7,170 nt of DNA from Ilumatobacteraceae bacterium (GCA_016650435.1 JAENVT010000049.1:1-7170), one strand, 5' to 3'; counted from the stretch's first letter, positions 1-6,880 are shown. The notes: generated from the sequence alone by a model not told the origin. Numbers and translations: made by a program.

Positions 1-2285
1 GTCGACGGTGCCGGACGCAGGCCGGGGAACTGGCCGAGACGCTCGAGAGCGGCCACGGTGCTGCGCATCGCATCAGCCGGCACGGGATGGCTGATGAGGT
101 AGCCCTGGGCCTTGGTGCACCCGAGATCGCTGAGCACCTGCAGCTGGTGGACGCTCTCGACGCCCTCGGCGACCATGTCGAGACCGAGTGAACGGCCCAT
201 GGCAACGATGGTTCGCACGAGCGAGCGGTCGTTTGGATTGTCGGCAACGCCGTGGACGAACGCCCTGTCGATCTTGATGCGCTGCAGCGGGAACTTCTGC
301 AGCAATGACAGTGACGAGTAGCCAGTGCCGAAGTCGTCGAGGGCGATGCGCACACCAAGCGAGCGAACCCTGCGCAGCGTGGCCAAAGCCAGTTCTGGCT
401 CGGCGATCATCACGCTCTCGGTGACCTCCAGCCACAACAACTGCGGCGATACGCCGGAGCGGGTGAGGGCTTCATTGACGATCGACGGGAAGTTGGGATC
501 GCTCAACTGCCGTGGCGAGACGTTGACGGACATCGTCGCCGATTCGCTGCAGACCCCGTCGTCGATCCAGTGCCGCAGTTGTGTCAGCGCCTCGAGCAAC
601 GCCCACGAACCGATGGGCACGATCGTGCCGGTGTCTTCGGCGATGGGGATGAACTCGGCTGGAGACACCATGGTGCCGTCAGCCTGCTGCCATCGCATCA
701 GCGCCTCGAACCCGACGACATCGCCGGACTCGAGATCGAGGATCGGTTGGTGGAAGAGGCGAAGCTCGCGTCGATCGAGTGCCCGGTACAGCGCGGTCTC
801 GACGGACAGGCGATGGGCAACTCGTTCGTGCATCGATTCGTCGTAGACGGCCAGACAGTTGCGACCCGCATCCTTCGCCCGATACATGGCGGTGTCGGCA
901 TGGCGCAGCAGGTCTTCGGCCGACGAGCTCGAACTGGGACTGAGCGAGGCGACGCCGATGCTGGCGGTGACGAACACGTCACCTTGGCTGATGGGCAGCG
1001 GCTCGCGGAAGATCGACAGCAGCCGCTCGGCCAACGCCAGCGACGAGCCGGGGGAGCGCGTCGAGGGGTCGAGCACGACGTATTCGTCGCCCGACAGGCG
1101 GGCAACGGTGGAGTGCTCCGGTGCTGCTTTGCTGAGACGTATGGCAACCATCTTCAACACCTCGTCGCCGGCAGCATGGCCGAGGCTGTCGTTGATGTTC
1201 TTGAAACGATCGAGGTCGACGAAGTACAGCGTCGGGTGGCTGTCGGATTGCCACGCCATGCGCAAGCAGTCGTTGATCCGTTCGAGCAGCAGCGTGCGGT
1301 TGGGCAAATGGGTCAGCGCATCGGTCTGTGCGCTGAGTCGCAAATCAGCCTGAGTGCGGCCGTTGGCGCGCACAGCCTGGGTGACACGCAGCGTGACGGC
1401 ACCGGCCAGAACCAAGGCCGATACGGACCTAACGAGACCATCGACGCGGTCGGCGGGCCCTGTCGCTGCAAGAGCGATGATCGGGATGATCAGCGACGAG
1501 GTGGTGAGGATCAACCGTCCGAAGACTTTGTTGTTCAGCGGTTCGTCGACCGTGCGCTTGAGCCACACGACCGTTGGATGGATGAACGCGCCCGCGGCGG
1601 TGAAGTAGGCGGCAACGTAGAGCGCCATCGAAACGCGGATTGCGGTGTCGCCGAGATGACCTGCGTCGGCGAGAGCCCACAGGACATCGGCGGCCAGATT
1701 GAAGGCCATCGCGAGCGTGACCAGCCAAATGGACGCCTGCCGGGTGCCGGACCCAGAGAACAACAACAGAACGAGGAGAAACAGCGCCACCGTGCCGGCC
1801 GGCTGGTACGCACCGCCGAGAATGGAGTCGCCCAGTGACCCTCCGCGGTTTCTGATTGCCGGCTCGATCAACGCCACCCAGCTGATCAACCAGCTCCCCA
1901 GGCCGACGATCAGGGCGTCGCCGATCACCGAGCGGATGTTGGCGGAGGCTCGACCACTGAGCATGTTGACGAGGGCGATGATGATGCAGATCGAACCGCA
2001 CAGGCCGAGCAGGTTTGAACTGCGGGTGATCATTTGGCTGTCGCCGAGGCCGTCGACGATTTGGGAGGCTGCGAAGAACCCGCCGATCGCGCCGACTGCG
2101 GCGATGAAGCGACGGTTGACTCGGTGCACTCGGGCGGCCACGAAGGTTGCCAGAACCAGGAAAAGCGAGGCGCAGACGTACGCGGCGTTGCCGAGCCACG
2201 CAACGGGCAACACGATGACGGCTACCGCCAGTGTGTAGCCGATTCCAATAACCCACCACGTGAGGGGGGCCAGCGCCCGCTTCAC
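1..2285 (-). CDS. Membrane-anchored GGDEF-EAL cyclic di-GMP signalling protein (C-terminus cut by window edge)
   Basis: Predicted inner-membrane protein that makes or degrades cyclic di-GMP; the frame is open for 761 codons and runs off the left edge. Residues about 9-302 hold roughly eight to ten hydrophobic segments, a membrane sensor I cannot assign to a named family. The GGDEF domain (about 321-480) keeps the metal and substrate region DLDRFKNINDSLGH (357-370), but its signature reads SGDEY (398-402) and the inhibitory RxxD position reads PEHS (389-392). The EAL domain (about 495-745) keeps EAL (527-529), N588, E623, DDFGTG (650-655), K671, E707 and Q727, so phosphodiesterase activity is the safer prediction. 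The GTG start at 2285 is chosen because AGGGAGG lies 5 nt upstream and hydrophobic segments follow directly. An ATG two bases upstream runs straight into TGA (ATGTGA), so it cannot be the start. Transcribed divergently from the next gene. Confidence 0.93.
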   Translation of the reverse strand, partial: MKRALAPLTWWVIGIGYTLAVAVIVLPVAWLGNAAYVCASLFLVLATFVAARVHRVNRRFIAAVGAIGGFFAASQIVDGLGDSQMITRSSNLLGLCGSICIIIALVNMLSGRASANIRSVIGDALIVGLGSWLISWVALIEPAIRNRGGSLGDSILGGAYQPAGTVALFLLVLLLFSGSGTRQASIWLVTLAMAFNLAADVLWALADAGHLGDTAIRVSMALYVAAYFTAAGAFIHPTVVWLKRTVDEPLNNKVFGRLILTTSSLIIPIIALAATGPADRVDGLVRSVSALVLAGAVTLRVTQAVRANGRTQADLRLSAQTDALTHLPNRTLLLERINDCLRMAWQSDSHPTLYFVDLDRFKNINDSLGHAAGDEVLKMVAIRLSKAAPEHSTVARLSGDEYVVLDPSTRSPGSSLALAERLLSIFREPLPISQGDVFVTASIGVASLSPSSSSSAEDLLRHADTAMYRAKDAGRNCLAVYDESMHERVAHRLSVETALYRALDRRELRLFHQPILDLESGDVVGFEALMRWQQADGTMVSPAEFIPIAEDTGTIVPIGSWALLEALTQLRHWIDDGVCSESATMSVNVSPRQLSDPNFPSIVNEALTRSGVSPQLLWLEVTESVMIAEPELALATLRRVRSLGVRIALDDFGTGYSSLSLLQKFPLQRIKIDRAFVHGVADNPNDRSLVRTIVAMGRSLGLDMVAEGVESVHQLQVLSDLGCTKAQGYLISHPVPADAMRSTVAALERLGQFPGLRPAPS

Positions 2286-2290
2286 ATACG

Positions 2291-2297
2291 CCTCCCT
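2291..2297 (-). promoter_or_regulatory. Ribosome binding site of the GGDEF-EAL gene
   Basis: The minus strand reads AGGGAGG, a strong Shine-Dalgarno match, 5 nt before the GTG at 2285. It decides the start of the GGDEF-EAL gene, since the overlapping ATG gives a one-codon frame. Confidence 0.7.
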
Positions 2298-2365
2298 GTG
2301 CCCGTCTTCGTGCCCGCTGCAACCATGGACAGCGTGCATCCCCACCCCGTCCTAAGCGCCTCGTT

Positions 2366-2394
2366 AGGCTACACGAACAACCCGATTTACACAA
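2366..2394 (-). promoter_or_regulatory. Possible sigma-70-type promoter of the GGDEF-EAL gene
   Basis: On the minus strand TTGTGT (2394-2389) is followed after 17 nt by TAGCCT (2371-2366). Each hexamer matches the TTGACA/TATAAT consensus at only three positions, but the spacing is ideal and TAGCCT fits the actinobacterial TANNNT pattern. Transcription would begin near 2359 and leave a leader of about 75 nt. The -10 overlaps a short inverted repeat, CCTAA (2351-2355) and TTAGG (2364-2368), which could be an operator. Weak evidence, placed by eye. Confidence 0.25.
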
Positions 2395-2444
2395 GGGGTG
2401 GTTTTCCCCGCGCGAGCAGTCACCGGAAAGGTAGGAATTCCTCG

Positions 2445-3068
2445 ATGTTCGTCACCCGCCACAATTCTGTGGTCGAACGTGGCTTGCTCGAACGTCTGTG
2501 GGAGCTCTACGAACTCGCGTATCGCAAGACTGCCGAGGAATCGGCGAGTCGCGAGATGTTCTACCGCTCTGAGTTCGACGACGCCATCGCCGACTCGACC
2601 AACAGGCTGTGGGTGCTGTGGGCCGACGACGAGCCGGTTGCGATGGTGTTGATCGCCACCGATATTGCGGCGACCCGCTACCTCAGCCAGCCGTTCTTCG
2701 ACCGTCACTTCACCGACCACGCTCGGCGCGGAGCCGTGCATTACATCCTGTTCGTGGTCGTGCATCCGCGCTATGCGGCCAAGGGTGCACTCACCAGAAT
2801 GGCTCGCGACGTACTTGGCACAGAGGCCGCCGAGGGGGTGCTGCTCGTGTTCGACTCGCCGGAGATCAACCAGCCGCGCGATGACGGCGGCGTGGCGCTG
2901 ATGATGGAACGACTGGCCAACATGGTCGTCAGCGGTGCCCCGCTGGTCCCGCTCGATGTCTCGCGCTACTTCTGTATCGACTTCGCAGCAACGTCTGCGT
3001 ACATCGAGGCTCCCCAGCCAGAGCCGACGCACGTAGAACGATCGACCGGCGTACCGGTTCGGCGTTAG
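2445..3068 (+). CDS. Hypothetical protein, probably a degenerate GNAT-type acyltransferase fold
   Basis: A 207-residue soluble protein that I do not recognise as a named family. The start at 2445 is chosen because AGGA (2433-2436) sits 8 nt upstream; the open frame extends further 5' but there overlaps the divergent promoter region and the GGDEF-EAL gene. The pattern suggests a GNAT fold: an N-terminal helix rich in E/L/R (9-28), a strand-turn-strand RLWVLWADDEPVAMVLIATD (54-73), then a long hydrophobic strand and turn HYILFVVVHPRYAAKGALTR (99-118) where GNAT proteins carry strand 4 and the acyl-CoA pyrophosphate loop. The usual R/Q-x-x-G-x-G/A loop is not clean (RYAAKGA), so catalysis is uncertain. 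A further strand, GVLLVFDSPEIN (131-142), follows. Codon use matches the neighbours. It stands alone, 123 bp before phoH, and its job cannot be told from context. No signal peptide or membrane segment is seen. Confidence 0.8.
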   Translation: MFVTRHNSVVERGLLERLWELYELAYRKTAEESASREMFYRSEFDDAIADSTNRLWVLWADDEPVAMVLIATDIAATRYLSQPFFDRHFTDHARRGAVHYILFVVVHPRYAAKGALTRMARDVLGTEAAEGVLLVFDSPEINQPRDDGGVALMMERLANMVVSGAPLVPLDVSRYFCIDFAATSAYIEAPQPEPTHVERSTGVPVRR

Positions 3069-3114
3069 CGGAACCCAGAAATGGAACACCGCCGCGGAAA
3101 CTTGTCCGGTTCGC

Positions 3115-3120
3115 TACCGT
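3115..3120 (+). promoter_or_regulatory. Possible -10 element upstream of phoH
   Basis: TACCGT fits the actinobacterial TANNNT pattern and lies 71 bp before the phoH start. No good TTGACA-like -35 stands at 16-18 nt, which is common in actinobacterial promoters. Transcription would begin near 3127-3128, directly before the ATG at 3129. Low confidence. Confidence 0.2.
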
Positions 3121-3159
3121 ATGGGCAAATGAGTCCCATCTCGGGCCCACCTTGCCCAT
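3121..3159 (+). repeat. Perfect 8-bp inverted repeat in the phoH leader
   Basis: ATGGGCAA (3121-3128) and TTGCCCAT (3152-3159) are exact reverse complements with 23 nt between them. The left arm can instead pair through ATGGG (3121-3125) with a second CCCAT at 3135-3139, leaving GGGC (3143-3146) free to pair with GCCC (3154-3157). The element could be an operator dyad or two exclusive RNA hairpins. No T-run follows, so it is not a simple terminator. Confidence 0.5.
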
Positions 3160-3191
3160 GACAGCGCCGACGACATGACCCCGAACAACGT

Positions 3192-4196
3192 ATGACCGCG
3201 CTGACAGGGGTGTACAGCGTCATCGTCCCGGGTGCCCACTTGATGCCTGCGCTGCTTGGTCAACGCGACGTCAACCTGCGAGCGATCGAGCAAGCCTTTC
3301 CGGCAGCGACCATCGTGGTGCGAGGGAACGAGATCACGATCGACGGTCCAGAGGCAGAACTGGTCAGCAGGCTGTTCGAAGAACTGATCGTTGTGTTGCA
3401 GGGCGGCCAGCATCTCGAGGAGGGCATGCTGCGTCGTTCTATCGCAATGGTCCACGACAACGAGCGACCAAGCGCGGTGCTGACCGACGACATCATGCGC
3501 GGCGCAAAGGGCAAGCCGGTGCGGCCGAAGTCGGCCGGCCAGAAGCGCTACATCGACGCGATACGAAACAACGTCATCACGTTCGGTCTCGGTCCGGCCG
3601 GTACCGGCAAGAGTTGGCTGGCAGTGGCGATGGCGGTCCAGGCACTGCAGACGAAGCAGGTGCAGCGGATCATCCTCACCCGTCCAGCGGTCGAGGCCGG
3701 CGAGCGGTTGGGCTTCTTGCCTGGCGACCTGATGGCCAAGATCGATCCCTACCTTCGGCCGCTGTACGACGCGCTGTACGACATGGTCGAGCCCGAAGGT
3801 GCACAGCGACTGCTCGAGCGTCAAGCCGTGGAAGTCGCGCCGTTGGCCTTCATGCGCGGCCGCACCCTGAACAGCAGTTTCATCATCCTCGACGAGGCGC
3901 AAAACGCGACGCCGGAGCAGATGAAGATGTTCCTCACCCGCATCGGCTTCGGCTCGAAGGTCGTCGTCACCGGCGACACCACCCAGGTCGATGTTCCCGA
4001 TGGTCGAAGCGGATTGCTCGGCCTCGAACGCACGCTCGCCGACATCGAAGGACTCGCCTTCGTACGACTCGGCACCGGCGACGTCGTGCGCCATCGGATC
4101 GTCGCCGACATCGTCGCCGCGTATGGTCGCCAAGACGAGCGCGAAGCCGAGCGCGATGCGCAACGCAAGGCCGAACGTAAGACCGGTCGAAAATGA
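3192..4196 (+). CDS. phoH: PhoH family P-loop ATPase (PhoH/YbeZ type)
   Basis: A 334-residue cytoplasmic ATPase of the PhoH/YbeZ type, a family linked to RNA metabolism and commonly encoded beside ybeY. Residues about 8-70 form the KH-like N-terminal region (GQRDVNLRAIEQAF, VRGNEITIDG). The PhoH domain runs from about 114 to 311, with Walker A GPAGTGKS (134-141), the family motif ILTRPAVEAGERLGFLPGD (161-179), Walker B IILDEAQN (231-238), and GDTTQVD (261-267), the sensor-like strand. The tail (313-334) is highly charged, rich in R, E and K. Length fits the family. The ATG at 3192 is chosen because conserved N-terminal sequence begins within a few residues, yet no Shine-Dalgarno sequence is visible. 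This ATG overlaps the stop of a tiny upstream frame (ATGA at 3192-3195), so coupled initiation is possible. The 3' end overlaps ybeY by 4 nt, so the two are very likely cotranscribed. Confidence 0.97.
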   Translation: MTALTGVYSVIVPGAHLMPALLGQRDVNLRAIEQAFPAATIVVRGNEITIDGPEAELVSRLFEELIVVLQGGQHLEEGMLRRSIAMVHDNERPSAVLTDDIMRGAKGKPVRPKSAGQKRYIDAIRNNVITFGLGPAGTGKSWLAVAMAVQALQTKQVQRIILTRPAVEAGERLGFLPGDLMAKIDPYLRPLYDALYDMVEPEGAQRLLERQAVEVAPLAFMRGRTLNSSFIILDEAQNATPEQMKMFLTRIGFGSKVVVTGDTTQVDVPDGRSGLLGLERTLADIEGLAFVRLGTGDVVRHRIVADIVAAYGRQDEREAERDAQRKAERKTGRK

Positions 4197-4792
4197 GCGA
4201 CGACGGCAGACCCCGGCTCGGGCGTCAGCAGCGCGTCGGCGGCGACGGCGTCCCTGAGGTCTTCGTTGCCGATGAACAGAACGACATCCGCGTCGATCTG
4301 GAGCGTTGGCAGCAGCTCGCGCTCGACGTGTTGCTTGCCGAGGGTGTGCGTGGCCTTGCCGAGTTGGCGGTGTTGTTCGTCAACGAGCGCGAGATGACCG
4401 AACTCAACGACAGTTACATGGGCAAGCCTGGGCCAACCGACGTACTGGCATTTCCCATCGATGCCGCCGAGGCGGAGATGGTGCAACACGGCCAGCCGCC
4501 GAGCCGTGGTCCCGACCGGGCGCCGCCCGATCCTGCCGACATGCCGCTGCTTCTTGGCGACGTGGTGATCTGCCCGGCTGTGGCTGCGCGGCAGGCACCG
4601 GAACATGCCGGCACGGTCGACGACGAAATGGCACTGCTGGTCGTCCATGGCGTGTTGCATGTTCTTGGTCACGACCATGCCGACGACACCGAGCGCGTTG
4701 CCATGCAAGCACGGGAACGTGAGTTGCTGGAGACTTACGTGTGGCACGGCCCGGCGCCCGCCACGTTCCGTCAGGAGCACGCCAACTCGTGA
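4193..4792 (+). CDS. ybeY: Endoribonuclease YbeY, rRNA maturation factor
   Basis: A 199-residue UPF0054 protein: a single-strand-specific, zinc-dependent endoribonuclease that matures the 3' end of 16S rRNA and acts in ribosome quality control. The metal site H-x3-H-x5-H is intact in HGVLHVLGHDH (H152, H156, H162). Other family landmarks are NEREMTELNDSYMGKPGPTD (64-83), VLAFPID (84-90) and LGDVVICP (121-128). It is longer than the roughly 155 residues of the E. coli protein, for two reasons: a polar N-terminal extension (1-21), and a Pro/acid-rich insertion of about 20 residues between FPID and LGDVV (about 91-118). The start ATG overlaps the phoH stop as ATGA, which supports translational coupling; no nearer in-frame ATG or GTG precedes the conserved region. 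The TGA overlaps the GTG start of the following gene. Confidence 0.96.
   Translation: MSDDGRPRLGRQQRVGGDGVPEVFVADEQNDIRVDLERWQQLALDVLLAEGVRGLAELAVLFVNEREMTELNDSYMGKPGPTDVLAFPIDAAEAEMVQHGQPPSRGPDRAPPDPADMPLLLGDVVICPAVAARQAPEHAGTVDDEMALLVVHGVLHVLGHDHADDTERVAMQARERELLETYVWHGPAPATFRQEHANS
4773..4777 (+). promoter_or_regulatory. Ribosome binding site for the CNNM/CBS gene inside ybeY
   Basis: AGGAG lies 11 nt before the GTG at 4789, within the last codons of ybeY. The spacing is somewhat long. It supports GTG 4789 over the upstream in-frame ATG at 4741, which would add 16 non-hydrophobic residues and a 52-nt overlap. Confidence 0.45.
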
Positions 4793-6087
4793 TCGCATTC
4801 AACAACGTCGACCTCTTGATGCTGGTGGCGATCTTCTTCTTGCTGCTCGTACTGATCTTCACCTCTGTGGCAGAGATGGGCCTGTCGCGGATCACGAGGC
4901 CGAAGGCGGCATCGCTCGCCGATCAGGGTTTCAAGTCGGGCAAGGCGCTGAAGAAACTTGTCGGTGCGCCCGAGCGTTGGGTCAACCCGCTACTGCTGAC
5001 GGTCAACATCTGCGCAACGGTGCAGGCGACGCTGACAGGCATCTTGTCCGACAGGCTGTGGGGTACATACGGCATCATCGCCGGTGTCGCCTTGAACGTG
5101 TTGGTGTTCTTCGTGTTCGCCGAGGCAGTACCGAAGACGTACGCGGTTCTGTATCCGCAGAAGGCCGCACTGGCCACCGCCCGGCCGGTCTCCGCGCTGG
5201 TCGCGTTCCCGCCGCTGCGGATGATCTCGCGAGGGTTGATCCGGCTCACCAATGTCATCGTTCGCGGCAAGGGTCTGCAGCAAGGCCCATTTGTGACCGA
5301 ATCCGAACTGCTGGGGATCGTCGAGACCGCAGCCGACGACGGAGTCGTCGAGCATGAAGAGCGAGAGTTGATCGAGAGCATCATCGAGTTCGGCGACACC
5401 GTGGCGCGCGAGGTGATGGTGCCGCGGCCCGACATTGTCACGATCGATGATTCGTCGACGGTCACGCAAGCTCTGGACGTAGCGATTGGTCACGGGTTCA
5501 GCCGCCTACCGGTCCTCGGCAAGGGCGGCGACGACGACGTAGTCGGGCTGGCTTACACCAAAGACTTGATGCGTGCCGAGCGCAACGGTACGGGCGATCA
5601 CCATGTCACCGAGCTTGTGCGGCCGGCCCGCTTCATACCCGAGAACAAGCCCGTCAACCGGCTGATGCGCGAGATGCAGGCCGAGAAGTTCCATCTCGCT
5701 TTGGTAGCCGACGAGTACGGCGCGTTGGCCGGTTTGATCACCCTCGAGGACTGCCTGGAGGAGTTGGTCGGCGAGATCGTCGATGAGCACGACGAGGAAG
5801 ACCTCGAAGTACAGCGACTGCCTGATGGCAGCTACTCGGTCGATGGCGGCATGAGCATCAACGATCTCAACGACCTGCTCGATCTCGGACTGCCGGATGA
5901 TCATTGGGAGACCGTCGCCGGATTCCTCTTCGGCACGCTGGAGCATGTGCCCGAGGCCGGCGAGAGCGTGAGCCAGGATGGCTGGCGCTTCACTGCGACC
6001 GAAGTAGAGGGTCGGCGCATTCGCCGGGTCATGGTCAGTCTCGAGGCCGATCGTGACGCCTCGTCGGCGGAGTCTGACACCCGTTAG
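4789..6087 (+). CDS. CNNM/CBS-domain membrane transporter (CorC/HlyC hemolysin-like family)
   Basis: A 432-residue inner-membrane protein of the CNNM family (older names DUF21, hemolysin C-like, CorC), associated with magnesium efflux. The CNNM domain spans about 1-165, with hydrophobic segments near 8-28, 66-86 and 92-113, a weaker one near 133-155, and the family motif AEAVPKT (111-117) where GExxPK is usual. A linker with TAADDGVVEHEERELI (180-195) leads to two CBS domains (about 208-265 and 275-332), which bind adenine nucleotides and gate transport; LVADEYGALAGLITLED (305-321) is typical. A CorC/HlyC C-terminal domain follows (about 338-418). GTG at 4789 is preferred: it overlaps the ybeY stop as GTGA, has AGGAG upstream, and places the first membrane segment near the N-terminus. 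It is the third gene of the phoH operon. Ion specificity cannot be read from sequence. Confidence 0.93.
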   Translation: MIAFNNVDLLMLVAIFFLLLVLIFTSVAEMGLSRITRPKAASLADQGFKSGKALKKLVGAPERWVNPLLLTVNICATVQATLTGILSDRLWGTYGIIAGVALNVLVFFVFAEAVPKTYAVLYPQKAALATARPVSALVAFPPLRMISRGLIRLTNVIVRGKGLQQGPFVTESELLGIVETAADDGVVEHEERELIESIIEFGDTVAREVMVPRPDIVTIDDSSTVTQALDVAIGHGFSRLPVLGKGGDDDVVGLAYTKDLMRAERNGTGDHHVTELVRPARFIPENKPVNRLMREMQAEKFHLALVADEYGALAGLITLEDCLEELVGEIVDEHDEEDLEVQRLPDGSYSVDGGMSINDLNDLLDLGLPDDHWETVAGFLFGTLEHVPEAGESVSQDGWRFTATEVEGRRIRRVMVSLEADRDASSAESDTR

Positions 6088-6096
6088 TTTCCCGGC

Positions 6097-6864
6097 ATGC
6101 AAATATCGCTGGAGGGCAAAGTTGCGCTGGTGACGGGCGCATCGAAAGGCATCGGTCGAGCGATCGCCGCGTCCATGGCGGAAGCTGGGGCAAACGTCAT
6201 GCTCAGCTCGCGCAAACAGGATCAACTCGAGATCGCCGCAGCCGAGATTGCTCAAACCGGGGCTGCCGGTAAAACCGCTGTGTTCGCCGCCAACGCCGGC
6301 GATGTCGCTGCCGCCCGGGCATGTGTCGCCGCGACCATCGAACGATTCGGCGGTCTCGACATCCTCGTCAACAACGCCGCCACTAACCCGTACTACGGAC
6401 CGACGTTGGGGGTCGACGAAGGACGGTTCGACAAGACGTTCCAGGTCAATCTGCGCGGTCCGCTGTTCTGGTGTCAGGCCGCATGGGATCAAGCTATGCG
6501 TGACAAGCCCGGCGTGATCATCAACATCGCCTCTGTGGGCGGTCTGCGTTCCGAAGGGGCACTGGGTGTCTACAACCTCACCAAAGCGGCCCTCATCCAC
6601 ATGACCCGACAGCTCGGAGGCGAGCTCGGGCCCACCCGTGTGGTGGGTATTGCCCCTGGGTTGGTGAAGACTGATTTTGCGTCGGTTCTGGTCGCCAACT
6701 ACGGCGAAAGTCTGGCGAGGTCGATGCCGACTGGGCGGCTCGGCGAGCCCCAAGACATCGCCAATCTCGCCACGTTCCTGGCGTCCGATATGGCGTCGTG
6801 GATCACAGGTGAGACCTACGTCATCGATGGGGGAGCAGGAGTCCGTTCGGGGGCGATGGATTAG
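6097..6864 (+). CDS. Short-chain dehydrogenase/reductase (SDR) family oxidoreductase
   Basis: A 255-residue classical SDR, a cytoplasmic NAD(P)H-dependent alcohol dehydrogenase or ketone reductase. The nucleotide-binding TGASKGIG is at 13-20 and the NNAA motif at 92-95. The catalytic residues N118, S146, Y159 and K163 (YNLTK) are all present. SSRK (37-40) after the second strand puts a basic residue where NADP(H)-preferring members carry one, so NADPH is inferred. IAPGLVKTDF (185-194) and the C-terminal GETYVIDGGAG (238-248) are typical. NNAATNPYYGP (92-102) recalls DHRS4-like and 3-oxoacyl reductase-like members, but the substrate cannot be named. The ATG at 6097 lies 9 bp after the CNNM stop and starts exactly where SDRs begin, yet no Shine-Dalgarno sequence precedes it. 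Translation probably depends on ribosomes arriving from upstream, or on its own leaderless start. Confidence 0.94.
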   Translation: MQISLEGKVALVTGASKGIGRAIAASMAEAGANVMLSSRKQDQLEIAAAEIAQTGAAGKTAVFAANAGDVAAARACVAATIERFGGLDILVNNAATNPYYGPTLGVDEGRFDKTFQVNLRGPLFWCQAAWDQAMRDKPGVIINIASVGGLRSEGALGVYNLTKAALIHMTRQLGGELGPTRVVGIAPGLVKTDFASVLVANYGESLARSMPTGRLGEPQDIANLATFLASDMASWITGETYVIDGGAGVRSGAMD

Positions 6865-6880
6865 TCGGGCAACCCAGCAG

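Noticed and set aside
570..1838. Long plus-strand open frame (422 codons) opposite the GGDEF-EAL gene
   Set aside because: Its translation is rich in R, G and Q with no domain pattern, and the opposite strand encodes clear GGDEF and EAL motifs; it is an antisense shadow of GC-rich codons.
2363..2369. GTTAGGC, matching the GTTRRRY core of an integron attC site
   Set aside because: There is no partner RYYYAAC at the right distance, no second site and no integrase; a 7-bp degenerate match is expected by chance.
2364..3089. Minus-strand open frame (241 codons) opposite the GNAT-like gene
   Set aside because: The plus-strand gene has a Shine-Dalgarno sequence, GC-rich third positions and alternating strand-helix composition; the minus frame is rich in R, H and C and looks like a shadow.
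3083..3106. GGAAC-N16-GTC, resembling an ECF sigma factor promoter before phoH
   Set aside because: The match is short and the second element is imperfect (GTC rather than GTT); not enough to call without transcript data.
3114..4163. Minus-strand open frame (349 codons) opposite phoH
   Set aside because: phoH on the plus strand has Walker A and B motifs and full-length family similarity; the antisense frame shows no motif.
6088..6096. Possible terminator or promoter between the CNNM and SDR genes
   Set aside because: The gap is only 9 bp and shows no stem-loop, T-run or Shine-Dalgarno sequence.
5506..6753. Long minus-strand open frame (415 codons) across the CNNM and SDR genes
   Set aside because: It spans two well-supported plus-strand genes and the gap between them, has no recognisable motif and is rich in H, R and G, as expected of a shadow frame.
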